Part shown: one piece after another, positions 17,211 through 26,233 of the stretch
Position numbering within the stretch: position 1 is the stretch's first letter
Layout: each line of letters begins with the position of its first letter
From: an uncultured Prevotella sp.
GTDB lineage: Bacteria > Bacteroidota > Bacteroidia > Bacteroidales > Bacteroidaceae
DNA length: 64,000 bases
Assembly (NCBI GenBank): GCA_947177775.1
Contig: CAMWVS010000009.1
Coordinates: 1 to 64,000 of the forward strand
Direction of reading: 5' to 3'
Made by a program: the position numbers and the translations under genes
The notes under the pieces: model-generated
Database searches by the model: none
Told to the model about the DNA's origin: nothing
Seen by the model: the letters and a program-made list of their open reading frames with translations, nothing else

Positions 17211-18230
17211 ATGTCTACCAACAAGCATAGAACCTCTCTGAAAGATTTGGCAAAGGAACTTGGTGTGAGTATTGCCACTGTCAGTCGCGCTCTTCGCAAC
17301 AGTCCGGAGATAGGCAAGGATATGCAGACGCGTGTGAAGGAACTGGCCCGGCAGCTCAATTATCGCCCGAATCCTTTCGCCCGCAGCCTGCGCCGTGAGG
17401 CACCGAAGATAATCGGTGTTGTGGTTCCAAATCTTGTTACGCATTATTATGCCGCCGTACTTGACGGAATAGAGAGCGAAGCGGCCAAAGAAGGATATTC
17501 TGTCATCAGCGCCAACAGTCATGAGGATTTTGATATAGAAGCCAGAACGATTGACAATTTCATCGACATGCACGTGGAAGGCATCGTCGCCTGTCTGGCT
17601 CAGAACACTACTGACTATTCCCATTTCGAGGAACTCCACCGTATGGGTATTCCTTTGGTGTTCTTCGGACGTACCTGTCTCACAGATATGTTTTCCTCGG
17701 TTACGGCCAACGGCGACGAAGCCGCACAGCTGGCAACCCAGCATCTCATCGACACGGGCAGCCGCCGCATAGCCTTCATCGGCGGGCCGAACCATCTCGA
17801 CATGGTGCGCCGCCGCAAGCACGGCTATCTGGAGGCACTCAGGGCAAACCGCATCCCGATAGACAGAAACATGGTTGTTTGCGACAAGATTGACTATGAG
17901 CTGGCCATCAGTTCCACCAAGGAACTCCTTTCCCGACAGGACCGTCCTGACGCCATTCTTGCTTTCAACGACATAATCACCTTTGCGGCCTTCACGGCAA
18001 TCAAGCAGATGAACCTACGGATTCCCGAGGACGTGGCTCTGATAGGTTTCACGGACGATGTCCATGCGGCATACGTGACTCCGAGGATGTCTGCCATAGA
18101 GGACCAGTCGCATCAGATGGGTGCCACGGCATGCCGGCTGTTGCTCCGTGCCATCGCCGGCGACCGCACGATATATCGCGAGAGGGTTCCCCAGCGGCTC
18201 GTTATACGTGAGACTTCGGCGAAACTATGA
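17211..18230 (+). CDS. LacI-family transcriptional regulator
   Basis: A 339-residue repressor. The N-terminal helix-turn-helix LKDLAKELGVSIATVSRALR (residues 10-29) is followed by the hinge region ending YRPNPFARSLRR and a periplasmic-binding-protein-like effector domain (IIGVVVPNLVTHYYAAVLDG onward). A sugar or related metabolite is the expected effector. An AAACGTTT dyad overlaps its own promoter. It resembles the regulator at 27269 in the effector-domain segments LDGIES and NSHE. The nearest carbohydrate gene is GH43 at 9240, too far to assign as target. Confidence 0.9.
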   Translation: MSTNKHRTSLKDLAKELGVSIATVSRALRNSPEIGKDMQTRVKELARQLNYRPNPFARSLRREAPKIIGVVVPNLVTHYYAAVLDGIESEAAKEGYSVISANSHEDFDIEARTIDNFIDMHVEGIVACLAQNTTDYSHFEELHRMGIPLVFFGRTCLTDMFSSVTANGDEAAQLATQHLIDTGSRRIAFIGGPNHLDMVRRRKHGYLEALRANRIPIDRNMVVCDKIDYELAISSTKELLSRQDRPDAILAFNDIITFAAFTAIKQMNLRIPEDVALIGFTDDVHAAYVTPRMSAIEDQSHQMGATACRLLLRAIAGDRTIYRERVPQRLVIRETSAKL

Positions 18231-18296
18231 AAGGGGAGATTATAAGATTAGATAAAGGAAGAATTTATAAGTAGATAAAGGAAGAAAGAGGAAGAA

Positions 18297-18427
18297 AGAG
18301 GAAGATAAAAGGAGATATTATAAGGAGACAGAGGGAGATAAAGGACATATCTATTGTTGCTAAGCAATAAGATCGTCGTCCTTTATCTCCCTCTGTCTCC
18401 TTATAATATCTCCTTTTATCTTCCTCT
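18297..18427. repeat. Perfect 50-bp palindrome between convergent genes
   Basis: Left arm 18297-18346 and right arm 18378-18427 are exact reverse complements over 50 bp, with a 31-nt loop. The arms are purine-rich/pyrimidine-rich and built of GGAGATA/GAGATAAAGGA-like words; related purine-rich words continue upstream from 18231. It sits between the lacI-type gene and the convergent antiporter gene and can terminate from both sides. Confidence 0.95.
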
Positions 18428-18436
18428 ACCTTATAA

Positions 18437-19462
18437 TCACATCATCACGTTTGAAAGCAGATAGCCGAGATAGGCCATGAAAGCAGCTGTGAGGACGGCG
18501 CCCTCCCAGCGTTCAACCGTATAGCGCGTGAAGGAAAACAGCCACACCGCCATGATGCTTCCGCCCATGACGAGCAAGTCGGTGAGAGTTATGCCGCTGA
18601 GCTGCATCGGGCATATCGTGGCCGTGATGCCGAGTATGGCGAGGACGTTGAAGACGTTGCTTCCTATCACATTGCCTATCGCGATGGCCGATTTGCCTTT
18701 GCGTGCGGCCACAACGCTGGTGGCCAGCTCGGGCATCGACGTTCCTCCCGCAACGATTGTCAGTCCGATAACGCCGTCGCTGACGCCAAGTCCGCGTGCC
18801 ATATCCGCCGCAGCGTCAACAAAGAGGTTGCTTCCGCCGACGAGACACGCAAGTCCCAAGGCGACGTAGGCCAGACACCTGACGACGCTGATGGGCGCCG
18901 CATCTGCCGCTGAATCTGCTGAAGTTGCTGAATCCGCTGAAACTGTTGAATCCGCAGAAGCTGTTGAATCCGCCGATGTTGAATAGCCGGCTTTCGCCGT
19001 CCTAAGCGTGTAGCCCATGAAGACGGCGAGGCCTGCCAGCAGGATGATTCCGTCAAGCCGGCTGATGGTGTTTCCGTCTATGCTGAAACTGCTGAAGCTG
19101 TCGAGACAAAGCACGATGAGCAGCATCGTCGCCGCAACTGCAAAGGGAATGTCCTTCCGCACCGTCGCCACCGAAATAGTCATCGGCGCTACCATGGCGG
19201 CACAGCCCACGATGAGCATCGTGTTGAAGATGTTGCTGCCGATGACATTGCCCACGGCCATGTCCGGCGTGCCTTTCAGGGCAGACATGAGGCTGACGAA
19301 GAGTTCCGGTGCCGACGTTCCGGCAGCAACGATGGTCAGGCCGATCACCATCTCGGAAATGTGCATCCGGCGCGCCAGTGAGGCCGCGCCGTCAGTCATG
19401 CGGTCCGCTCCCCAAATGACGAGCGCCACACCTATTATTATATATATAATGTTGAGAATCAT
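18437..19462 (-). CDS. Calcium/sodium antiporter (CaCA family, YrbG-like)
   Basis: A 341-residue inner-membrane exchanger with two inverted five-helix halves. Each half has the alpha-repeat signature: IVAAGTSAPEL (about 44-54) and IVAGGTSMPEL in the second half, each followed by GNVIGSN, the ion-binding residues of CaCA exchangers. The loop between halves (residues 161-187) is a run of Ser-Ala-Asp-Ser-Thr hexapeptide repeats, unusual for the family. Exports Ca2+ in exchange for Na+ or H+. Convergent with the lacI-type gene across the 50-bp palindrome. Confidence 0.9.
   Translation of the reverse strand: MILNIIYIIIGVALVIWGADRMTDGAASLARRMHISEMVIGLTIVAAGTSAPELFVSLMSALKGTPDMAVGNVIGSNIFNTMLIVGCAAMVAPMTISVATVRKDIPFAVAATMLLIVLCLDSFSSFSIDGNTISRLDGIILLAGLAVFMGYTLRTAKAGYSTSADSTASADSTVSADSATSADSAADAAPISVVRCLAYVALGLACLVGGSNLFVDAAADMARGLGVSDGVIGLTIVAGGTSMPELATSVVAARKGKSAIAIGNVIGSNVFNVLAILGITATICPMQLSGITLTDLLVMGGSIMAVWLFSFTRYTVERWEGAVLTAAFMAYLGYLLSNVMM
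18902..18982. repeat. 18-bp coding minisatellite in the antiporter gene
   Basis: About four degenerate 18-bp units encode SADSTA/SADSTV/SADSAT-like hexapeptides (antiporter residues 161-187). Unit length is a multiple of three, so copy-number change would keep the frame. Confidence 0.8.
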
Positions 19463-19575
19463 CGCTAAAGTTGTCTGTTTTTATGTCCTTCCCGTTATGT
19501 CTTCCCGTTGTTCCGTCTGGGTGTGCGGTCTGTTGTTCCTTCCCGTTATTCCGTCGTGTTGTGCCGTTGGCGTGT

Positions 19576-20148
19576 TCAGACCAGCTGCCTGACCACGTTT
19601 CCTATCACTTCGGGATAGTGCTCTTGTTCGAGCCGCCCGACTTTCGCCGCAATGTCCTCCGGAGTGTCCTCCGGTGTGACGGCCGTGCGGGCCTGAAAGA
19701 TAATCTCTCCTCCGTCACAAACCTCGCTCACATAGTGGATCGTTATTCCCGTTTCAGTCTCGCCGGCGGACTTCACCGCCTCGTGGATATGGCGTCCGTA
19801 CATCCCTTTGCCGCCGTATTTGGGCAGCAGGGCGGGGTGGATGTTGACTATGCGGTGGGGATAGCGCGCTATGAGGAACGGCGGAATCATAAGCAGAAAG
19901 CCTGCCAGAACGATGAAATCGACGTTGTGCCGTTCCATCAGTTCTGTCAGGCTTTCTTCGTTCCTGAATGCCGTTTTGTCCATTACAGCGGTTCTGACTC
20001 CCAGAGAGACTGCCCTTACGAGCGCGTAGGCATCGGCCCTGTTGCTCAGGACGAGAACAACGCGGACGTCGGAGCTGCCGTCGAAGTGACGTATGATATT
20101 CTCGCAGTTTGTGCCGTTGCCCGACACGAATATGGCTATGTTTGTCAT
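19576..20148 (-). CDS. purN: Phosphoribosylglycinamide formyltransferase
   Basis: A 190-residue GART enzyme that transfers formyl from 10-formyltetrahydrofolate to GAR in step 3 of purine synthesis. Visible: the N-terminal FVSGNGTNCENI (phosphate-binding loop, with GNGTN where most have GSGTN), VLAGFLLMIPPFL, the catalytic HPALLP (Asn-His-Asp triad: NIHPALL plus Asp in EVCDGGEI), and GKGMYGRHIHEAV. Length is standard. It lies 113 nt upstream of the antiporter on the same strand. Confidence 0.93.
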   Translation of the reverse strand: MTNIAIFVSGNGTNCENIIRHFDGSSDVRVVLVLSNRADAYALVRAVSLGVRTAVMDKTAFRNEESLTELMERHNVDFIVLAGFLLMIPPFLIARYPHRIVNIHPALLPKYGGKGMYGRHIHEAVKSAGETETGITIHYVSEVCDGGEIIFQARTAVTPEDTPEDIAAKVGRLEQEHYPEVIGNVVRQLV

Positions 20149-20172
20149 TGTCTTCCGGGTAGCGGCCTGCGG

Positions 20173-21294
20173 TTAGTAACTGAACGTATATGTAACGGTC
20201 TTCTCTTCTCCGCCATCCTTTCCTAACGGCGTGCGTGTCACGGTCATGGTGCCGACCGAACCGTCGGCATTGGCCGTTGTCTTCACCGTCAGGCGGCTGT
20301 CTTCCGACTCAGCCTCGGAGATGACGCTGCTGTTGCGGGCGTGCTTGAACATGGATATCAGCGTATAGGGATTGCATTCCTCCACGCCGAGCAGCAGTTG
20401 GTTGATGTCAAGCGACTGCTGGCGGTTGTCGCGGCTGCTGTAGGAGAGTTTCAGCTTTTCCATCATGACCGTTCCGTCGGCATACCGGTGCATGTAGCGG
20501 AGACTGTCGGAAACATGTTTCCCGTCGGGGGCAAGGCTTTGCTGGCTGTTCAGTTTCAGTGCCTGAATGGTATATTCTCCGCCCTGATAACGTTCCTCTA
20601 CATTGAAAGCGTAGCTGGAGCTGCCGTAGACAAATCCCTGCTCGCGATAGCACACCGTATCGGTTGATGATATCAACTTTACCGGCTGGTATCCCATGTC
20701 GTATTTCGATTTCAGTGTTGTCGGCGCCGTTGTTCCCGTTCTCGTGCTGTTCACGGTGACGGTACTGTCGGAGGCGTCGCTGTAGCTTATTTCCAGATTC
20801 CTCAGCGTCGTTCCGTTCTTCTCTATGGTCAGCGAGGTAGGCCGGTAGAGATCGTCATATCCGGCTGTGATGAGACTTCCGTCGGTTCCCTCGATGCGTC
20901 TGATCATGGCCGCATTACCCAGAGTTCCGTCTCCTCGTGTGGCATACTGGTATAGTTGGAAGTTGATTTTGACGTCTTCGTTGGCGTTGTCCTGAAGCGT
21001 GAAGCTGGCATTGCGCGCTTCGCCCGTGGTGTTGATGGTTGCGGTGAACGGGATATTGTATATCATGTTCGCCTCGCCTTCCATCGTCTTTATGTTACAC
21101 CAGTTGTTTCCGCTGTTCTGTTTGATGTGCCATTTGCCGTATGTCACAAATGCAATCATGCCGTCCGTGGAGTTGGCGTATGGCACGGTGAAGGCTACAG
21201 TGGAGAATCCGGCCTGTTCCGTTTCGCTTCCGATACATGCCGCAAAGAGCGGCATTAAGGTGGCTGCGGTGAGTAAGTTCTTTAATGTCTTCAT
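20173..21294 (-). CDS. Putative secreted lipoprotein of unknown function
   Basis: A 373-residue protein with a lipoprotein signal: MKTLKNLLTAATLMPLFAAC, lipidated Cys at residue 20. The remainder is rich in Ser, Thr and Asn with beta-strand character, and the segment ATRGDGTLGNAAMIRRIEGT leads into a region resembling DUF4595-like repeats of Bacteroidetes lipoproteins (GYDDLYRPTSLTI). Probably anchored to the outer membrane. It lies between the S4 gene and purN on the same strand. No function can be proposed. Confidence 0.7.
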   Translation of the reverse strand: MKTLKNLLTAATLMPLFAACIGSETEQAGFSTVAFTVPYANSTDGMIAFVTYGKWHIKQNSGNNWCNIKTMEGEANMIYNIPFTATINTTGEARNASFTLQDNANEDVKINFQLYQYATRGDGTLGNAAMIRRIEGTDGSLITAGYDDLYRPTSLTIEKNGTTLRNLEISYSDASDSTVTVNSTRTGTTAPTTLKSKYDMGYQPVKLISSTDTVCYREQGFVYGSSSYAFNVEERYQGGEYTIQALKLNSQQSLAPDGKHVSDSLRYMHRYADGTVMMEKLKLSYSSRDNRQQSLDINQLLLGVEECNPYTLISMFKHARNSSVISEAESEDSRLTVKTTANADGSVGTMTVTRTPLGKDGGEEKTVTYTFSY

Positions 21295-21337
21295 GCGGAT
21301 ATGTTTTGAATTTGGTTATAAAAAAATCGGTTTGTTT

Positions 21338-21757
21338 TCAGTCCTCTTCTTCTTCGTCCCACGTGTCGAATCCCTCGAATGACGGTCCGATGAAGGCGTC
21401 GAGCGAGCGTCTTTCCTTCTTTGTGGGGCGTCCGGTGCCACGTGCGCGGTCAACGAATCCGCTGATGCGGTTCATCTCCAGCAGTTCATACTGGTCGGGG
21501 GCGGTCACATTTTCATAGATTTCGGGAATGAGTTTTGCCCCCACACGCTGTTCTATGGGTTTGATGACGCGGAAGGAGTAGGTCACCGGCGGCTTCCTGA
21601 CGGCCACGACATCGTTCGCCTTGACCGTGCGTGATGGTTTGGCGTTGGCTCCGCCGATGGTCACGCGGCCGTTCTTGCAGGCGTCGGCAGCTATGGAACG
21701 CGTCTTGAAGATGCGTGCCGCCCATAGCCATTTGTCTATTCTTGCCTCTTCTGCCAT
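21338..21757 (-). CDS. S4-domain RNA-binding protein (Hsp15-like)
   Basis: A 139-residue protein whose N-terminus is an S4 RNA-binding domain: RIDKWLWAARIFKTRSIAAD at residues 6-25, then CKNGRVTIGGANAKPSR. This matches the Hsp15/HslR family, which binds nascent-chain-blocked 50S subunits to rescue translation. The C-terminus is a Bacteroidetes-type extension with GRPTKKERRSLDAF and a very acidic tail (DEEEED). It starts 3 nt after pth ends, in a run with rplY and pth, all ribosome-related. Confidence 0.88.
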   Translation of the reverse strand: MAEEARIDKWLWAARIFKTRSIAADACKNGRVTIGGANAKPSRTVKANDVVAVRKPPVTYSFRVIKPIEQRVGAKLIPEIYENVTAPDQYELLEMNRISGFVDRARGTGRPTKKERRSLDAFIGPSFEGFDTWDEEEED

Positions 21758-21760
21758 GGT

Positions 21761-22330
21761 CTATTTCTTCTTGTTGAAAGAGTTCATCGTGAAGTCAACG
21801 CCCGCCAGAACGAAGCTCTTGATTATTTCGCAGGCCGTTTCCATCTTCGGCGCCAGTGTCTGGAGTTCTTCTTCGTCATAGCGTCCGAGTACCCACTGAA
21901 TCTGCATTCCGCGTGGGAAATCGTTGCCAATGCCCACACGCAACCGGCTGTAGCGGTCTGTTCCGATTACGGACTGTATGTTTCCGAGACCGTTGTGGCC
22001 GGCGTTGCTGCCTGAAGGTTTGAGCCGGAGCGTTCCGAGTGGCAGAGCCAGATCGTCGACGATGACGAGCAGATGGTCCAGCTGTATGTTCTCCTTGTTC
22101 ATCCAGTAGCGCACGGCGTTGCCGCTCAGATTCATGTATGTGCTCGGTTTGAGCAACGTTACCTTGCGCCCTTTGATGCTCGTTTCGGCCACAAAGCCGT
22201 AGCGGCGGTCTTCAAAAACAATATTGGACGCCTTAGCAAAAGCGTCCAATACCATAAATCCTGTGTTATGTCGGGTCATGTCGTATTCACTGCCGACGTT
22301 GCCCAGACCAACAATCAAGTATTTCTCCAT
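21761..22330 (-). CDS. pth: Peptidyl-tRNA hydrolase
   Basis: A 189-residue enzyme that cleaves peptidyl-tRNA released from stalled ribosomes. Family marks: [21 protein letters not shown] at the N-terminus with the catalytic His20 in [23 protein letters not shown] with the conserved Asp, and SNAGHNGL. Its ATG shares one base with the rplY stop, indicating coupled translation. The rplY-pth pair is widely conserved. Confidence 0.95.
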   Translation of the reverse strand: MEKYLIVGLGNVGSEYDMTRHNTGFMVLDAFAKASNIVFEDRRYGFVAETSIKGRKVTLLKPSTYMNLSGNAVRYWMNKENIQLDHLLVIVDDLALPLGTLRLKPSGSNAGHNGLGNIQSVIGTDRYSRLRVGIGNDFPRGMQIQWVLGRYDEEELQTLAPKMETACEIIKSFVLAGVDFTMNSFNKKK

Positions 22331-22932
22331 TACTTGCCTGATGCTTCAGCAGCAGCTGCAGATCTTGATGCACGTGTAGCCTTAACCGAGCATACGATAA
22401 CCTCTGACGGTGTGGCAATCTCAAGACCCTCGAAGCTGAGTTCGCCAACCTTGATGCTCTTGCCGAGCTTGAGGTTTGTGACATCGATGTCGAGGTGCTC
22501 GGGAATAACCTGATAGGGGGCTTTAACGTTGATTTTGCGGATTGAGAGATTGATACGACCACCATCGCGCACACCCTGAGCCAGACCGTTGAGCTTGACG
22601 GGGATACCGATTGTGATGGGCTTCTCATCGTTCACCTCATAGAAGTCTACGTGAAGCAGAGCGTCCGTAACCGGGTGGAACTGAAGCTCCTTCAGAACGG
22701 CTTTGCGGCTCTCACCGTCAATGATGAGGTTGATTACATAGATGTGGGGAGTGTAGACAATCTTGCGGAGCTCAGACATAGACACTGTGAATGCCATTGC
22801 CTCGGGCAGACCGTTCTCACCTCTTTTCTCACCATACAGGTTGCAGGGAACAAGACCCTCTTTGCGCATCATTTTAGAAGCCTTCTTACCAGTTTCGGTG
22901 CGCTTCTGGCCGTTTACTACAATTTCTTTCAT
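22330..22932 (-). CDS. rplY: 50S ribosomal protein L25 (general stress protein Ctc type)
   Basis: A 200-residue protein of the long L25/Ctc class, which binds 5S rRNA. The N-terminal L25 domain is seen in [27 protein letters not shown] and [20 protein letters not shown]; the beta-rich C-terminal domain runs from about residue 95 and ends in an Ala/Ser-rich tail. First gene of the rplY-pth-S4 run, with its own promoter at 23033-23064 and a leader of about 95 nt. Confidence 0.95.
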   Translation of the reverse strand: MKEIVVNGQKRTETGKKASKMMRKEGLVPCNLYGEKRGENGLPEAMAFTVSMSELRKIVYTPHIYVINLIIDGESRKAVLKELQFHPVTDALLHVDFYEVNDEKPITIGIPVKLNGLAQGVRDGGRINLSIRKINVKAPYQVIPEHLDIDVTNLKLGKSIKVGELSFEGLEIATPSEVIVCSVKATRASRSAAAAEASGK

Positions 22933-23032
22933 AATTGTAAATGTGTTACTCTAAATTAAGTTTGAAAAATAATTTTTTGCTCAATTCACCATCACACGAA
23001 TATGTTTTCGTTGTGCTTTTGAAAAAGCGCTG

Positions 23033-23064
23033 CAAAGGTAAGGATTTTCCGGCGATTGTGCAAA
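23033..23064 (-). promoter_or_regulatory. -33/-7 promoter of rplY-pth-S4
   Basis: On the - strand, TTTG (23064-23061), a 20-bp spacer, and TACCTTTG (23040-23033). Predicted start near 23026. Confidence 0.75.
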
Positions 23065-23424
23065 TGTTGTGGCGGAAAAGTTGATGGCGGTAGAGAATTT
23101 GCGGAATTTGCGGAGAGAATTTGTAATCAGTTGCGTTTCAAAACTTTCAAATCATCATGCGCAATTCGGTTCGGTGGTATGGGAGGCTCTGCGTGTTGAC
23201 GTCTGCGTGTTGCCGTCAGTGTGTGGATTCATCGTGTTATGGCTTGCAGGCGGATTATTTTTTTTATTATAATGGTGTTATGGCGGAGGGATTTTTTTTA
23301 TGTGTAAACGAATATTAAAATGTTATCTTAATTCACAAAAACACGCATTTTTTTTGTTTCAAACGAGTGGTTAACGACTGTTAATTTCGGCAGTTTCGTG
23401 TTGCCGGTTTGTTTTTGTCGTGTG

Positions 23425-23529
23425 CCGTAAGGCCCTCCTTGGGTTACAACGGAGCCACTCTTGTGGTGTGACGGTGGCTCCGTTGAGATGCAACAAGGGC
23501 TCCGTTGCAAGGTCGGGAGGCCCTTACGG
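23425..23529. ncRNA. Structured three-segment element, copy A
   Basis: One CAACGGAGCC segment (23447-23456) can pair with either of two reverse-complement segments (GGCTCCGTTG at 23476-23485 and 23498-23507); the outer ends CCGTAAGG and CCTTACGG also pair. The same arrangement recurs at 54705-54804 with compensatory changes. May be an RNA, a transcription stop, or a DNA repeat; type is provisional. Confidence 0.5.
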
Positions 23530-23755
23530 CTCGCCGGGAGAATTGCGGAAAACGGTTGATTGTCGTAAAGTATTGATGGTCAGGATGTTCTGTTTTGCGT
23601 GAAAAAAGCGCTATTTTTGAGTCGTAGCGCAGAAATCGTCGTTCGGGAGCGAATTAACCTTTGTTAAAGTAAACTATTTTGAAATGAATGTCCGTCTCGT
23701 TTTCAGGCGCGTATACGATATTTAACAAAAAACTGCAATATTTTTTGCGTATTTC

Positions 23756-23786
23756 TTGCAACTTCGGGGAATTTTCCTTAAATTTG
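23756..23786 (+). promoter_or_regulatory. -33/-7 promoter of the nusB operon
   Basis: CTTG at 23756-23759 and TAAATTTG at 23779-23786, spacer 19 bp. Leader about 85 nt to the ATG at 23877. Confidence 0.7.
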
Positions 23787-23876
23787 CACTCAAATGTTGT
23801 CGGATGGTCTCCCATCTGATGCATGGATAAATTGCAAAATTTGCAGAACGACGACACATAGAGACATAAAGCATTT

Positions 23877-24860
23877 ATGATAAACCGGGAAATAATTAGG
23901 ATCAAGACCGTCCAGTTAACCTATGCCTACTATCAAAACGGCAACAAGAACATCGAATCAGCGGAAAAAGAACTGTTCTTCAGTCTTTCCAAGGCGTATG
24001 ACCTCTACAACTATCTGCTCGCGCTGATAGTGGCCGTGACCAAGGAATCAAGGCGACATCTGGAAGTGGCGCAAGCCAAGGCGGCGCGTGAAGGCACGGA
24101 GATGCCCTCACAAAAATTTGCGTACAATAAGTTTGCCATGCAGCTCGAAGAAAACCGCATGCTCAATGATTTCATGGAAGCGCAGAAGAAATCTTGGTCG
24201 ACGGAGCCGGAGTTTCTCCGCAAACTCTATCTTCAGATAACAGAGAGCCAGATTTATCAGGAATACATGGCCGAAAAGGAGGAAACGTATGCCGCCGACC
24301 GTGAGTTGTGGCGCAAGCTCTACCGCACCCTGATACAGGACAACGAAAGTCTTGACGCCATTCTTGAGGAGCAGAGTCTCTACTGGAATGACGACAAGGA
24401 GATTGTCGACACGTTTGTTCTCAAGACCATCAAGCGTTTTGACGAGAAGAACGGCGCCCGTCAGGAACTGCTCGCCGAATATGACAGTGAGGAGGATAAG
24501 GACTATGCGCGCAAGCTTTTCCGCTCAACCATAATGAATGCCGACGAATATCAGCGCTTCATGAGCGAGGCATCGCGTAACTGGGATTTCAACCGCTTGG
24601 CCTACATGGACGTAGTCATCATGCAGATAGCTATTGCGGAAATGATGACTTTCCCCAGCATACCCGTCAGTGTGAGTATCAACGAATTTGTCGATATAGC
24701 CAAACTCTACAGTACGCCGCGCAGCGGAAGCTACATCAACGGTATGCTTGACGGTATCGCCCGGCATCTGATAAAGAGCGGGCGTCTCCTCAAGAGTATC
24801 GACGAACCGCGGTCAGGAAAAAAAGGTTTTGTAGGCACTGAGGCTGAAAAAAAAGAATAA
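23877..24860 (+). CDS. nusB: NusB-family transcription antitermination factor (long Bacteroidetes form)
   Basis: A 327-residue protein, about twice the length of E. coli NusB, as usual in Bacteroidetes. The C-terminal third carries the recognisable NusB core: NRLAYMDVVIMQIAIAEMM, PVSVSINEFVDIAKLYST and SYINGMLDGIARHL. The N-terminus (REIIRIKTVQLTYAYYQNG) also fits NusB helix 1, with a long charged helical insertion between. It binds BoxA RNA with NusE in antitermination. First gene of a run with yajC and ybbR, 17 nt before yajC. Confidence 0.88.
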   Translation: MINREIIRIKTVQLTYAYYQNGNKNIESAEKELFFSLSKAYDLYNYLLALIVAVTKESRRHLEVAQAKAAREGTEMPSQKFAYNKFAMQLEENRMLNDFMEAQKKSWSTEPEFLRKLYLQITESQIYQEYMAEKEETYAADRELWRKLYRTLIQDNESLDAILEEQSLYWNDDKEIVDTFVLKTIKRFDEKNGARQELLAEYDSEEDKDYARKLFRSTIMNADEYQRFMSEASRNWDFNRLAYMDVVIMQIAIAEMMTFPSIPVSVSINEFVDIAKLYSTPRSGSYINGMLDGIARHLIKSGRLLKSIDEPRSGKKGFVGTEAEKKE

Positions 24861-24877
24861 GCATTTAAAAAGAAAAT

Positions 24878-25201
24878 ATGACAGCAAATATTATTATGGC
24901 TGCGCAGGCAGCACAGGGCAGCTCTATGAGCATGATTCTTATGATGGTGGCCATTTTCGCCATCATGTATTTCTTCATGATACGCCCGCAGCAGAAAAAA
25001 CAGAAGGAAATCCAGAAGTTTCAGAACTCTCTCTCAGAGGGTGCACAGGTTGTCACCGGAGGCGGTATCTACGGCACGGTCAAGAAAATAGACCTCGTTG
25101 CGAATATCGTTGAGGTGGAAATCGCCCGCGGCGTGGTTGTTCGTGTTGACAAAGGTTACGTCTTCAAGGATATGGCGAGCACACCCGTACAGGGAAAATA
25201 A
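24878..25201 (+). CDS. yajC: YajC, preprotein translocase accessory subunit
   Basis: A 107-residue inner-membrane protein with a single N-terminal membrane segment (about residues 20-38) directly followed by the family signature MIRPQQKKQKEIQKFQNSL and a small beta domain (VVTGGGIYGTVKKID). It associates with SecDF and the Sec translocon. Its stop codon is immediately followed by the ATG of the YbbR gene. Confidence 0.95.
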   Translation: MTANIIMAAQAAQGSSMSMILMMVAIFAIMYFFMIRPQQKKQKEIQKFQNSLSEGAQVVTGGGIYGTVKKIDLVANIVEVEIARGVVVRVDKGYVFKDMASTPVQGK

Positions 25202-26182
25202 ATGGGCAGAGGACGCAGCATATATTACATAGTCAGGAATTTCCTGTTCAGTTCGGTGAACAGGGAATTCCTGGTTTTTTTGTTCTTTCTTGCTCTCTCC
25301 GGCGTCTTCTGGTTGATGATGACGCTCAACGAAAACTATGAGAAGGAACTGAAGATTCCCGTGTGCATAGTGAATGTGCCGCAGAACGTGGTTCTCACGT
25401 CCGACGCCACAGATACGGTCCGTGTCACTCTGAGTGACAAGGGCTTCGTGCTGTTGGGATATATGTATGGCGACGTGCTGCGCCCAATCAGGCTCAACTT
25501 CAAGAACTATATGCGCACGCAAGGTTCGGTGTCTGTCTCGGCGGCCGAACTCCAGCGTCTGGCATATCAGCAGCTGTCCGCATCAACCAAGATAGTCGGT
25601 GCCAAGCCTGACCGGCTTGAGTTCTTTTTCAACTACGGGCTGCGCAAGCGTGTGCCCGTAAGGTGGAGCGGACGGGTGCTGCCGGAACATCTCTACTTCA
25701 TCTCGCACGTCGAATACCGTCCCGACAGTGTCGATGTCTACGCCTCGCAGGAGAGGCTGGATAGCATCAGCGTTGTATATACCGAGGCGCTCAACTATGC
25801 CAACTTCCGCGATACGCTCTCCGTGAGTTGCGGACTGCAGAAGATGAAAGGTGTCAAGTGTGTGCCAGAAAAGGTCGGCGTAGTATTCTATACAGACGTG
25901 TTGACCGAAGCGAGGATAGACAATATCCCCGTCCGTGGTATCAATATGCCGGAAGGCAAGGTCCTCAGGACATTTCCCGCAAAGGTGGCCGTCAAGTTTG
26001 TGACCGGCGTGAGTCAGTTCCGCGGACTCAGCGCGGCCGATTTCACGGTCGTGGTCGACTACAACGATATCGTGGCCCATCCCTCCGACAAATGTACGCT
26101 ATATCTCAAAAGCGTTCCGGAAGGCATATCGCGCGTGGCCTTGGAAACGCGGATGGTCGACTATCTCATTGAGGAGGAATAA
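25202..26182 (+). CDS. YbbR-like domain protein
   Basis: A 326-residue protein with one N-terminal membrane helix (about residues 21-40, FLVFLFFLALSGVFWLMMTL) and a periplasmic part of YbbR-type beta domains, visible as repeats of the pattern V-V-x-P-x-x-V and NIPVRGINMPEGKVLRTFPA. In Firmicutes the YbbR protein CdaR regulates the c-di-AMP cyclase CdaA; whether this distant homologue does so is unknown and no cdaA is adjacent. It starts directly after the yajC stop. Confidence 0.8.
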   Translation: MGRGRSIYYIVRNFLFSSVNREFLVFLFFLALSGVFWLMMTLNENYEKELKIPVCIVNVPQNVVLTSDATDTVRVTLSDKGFVLLGYMYGDVLRPIRLNFKNYMRTQGSVSVSAAELQRLAYQQLSASTKIVGAKPDRLEFFFNYGLRKRVPVRWSGRVLPEHLYFISHVEYRPDSVDVYASQERLDSISVVYTEALNYANFRDTLSVSCGLQKMKGVKCVPEKVGVVFYTDVLTEARIDNIPVRGINMPEGKVLRTFPAKVAVKFVTGVSQFRGLSAADFTVVVDYNDIVAHPSDKCTLYLKSVPEGISRVALETRMVDYLIEEE

Positions 26183-26233
26183 TCTTATTGTTTATCGGGC
26201 GGGAATGAGCTTCAGGCTTTTATCGGGGCTGGA

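Larger units (their letters stand above)
22933..23876. other. 944-nt divergent intergenic region
   Basis: Between rplY (-) and nusB (+). It contains the rplY promoter, a structured element at 23425-23529, and the nusB promoter. Short frames inside have no recognisable homology or signal. The length and the structured element make a small RNA gene possible. Confidence 0.6.

Noticed and set aside
18297..18427. Insertion-sequence ends or a MITE with target-site duplication
   Set aside because: No transposase frame and no flanking direct duplication could be seen; the structure is a single palindrome, so it is kept as a repeat only.
23069..23272. 67-codon + strand frame with a hydrophobic C-terminus in the long intergenic region
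   Set aside because: It lies on top of the rplY promoter's upstream DNA, has no promoter box of its own and resembles no known small protein.
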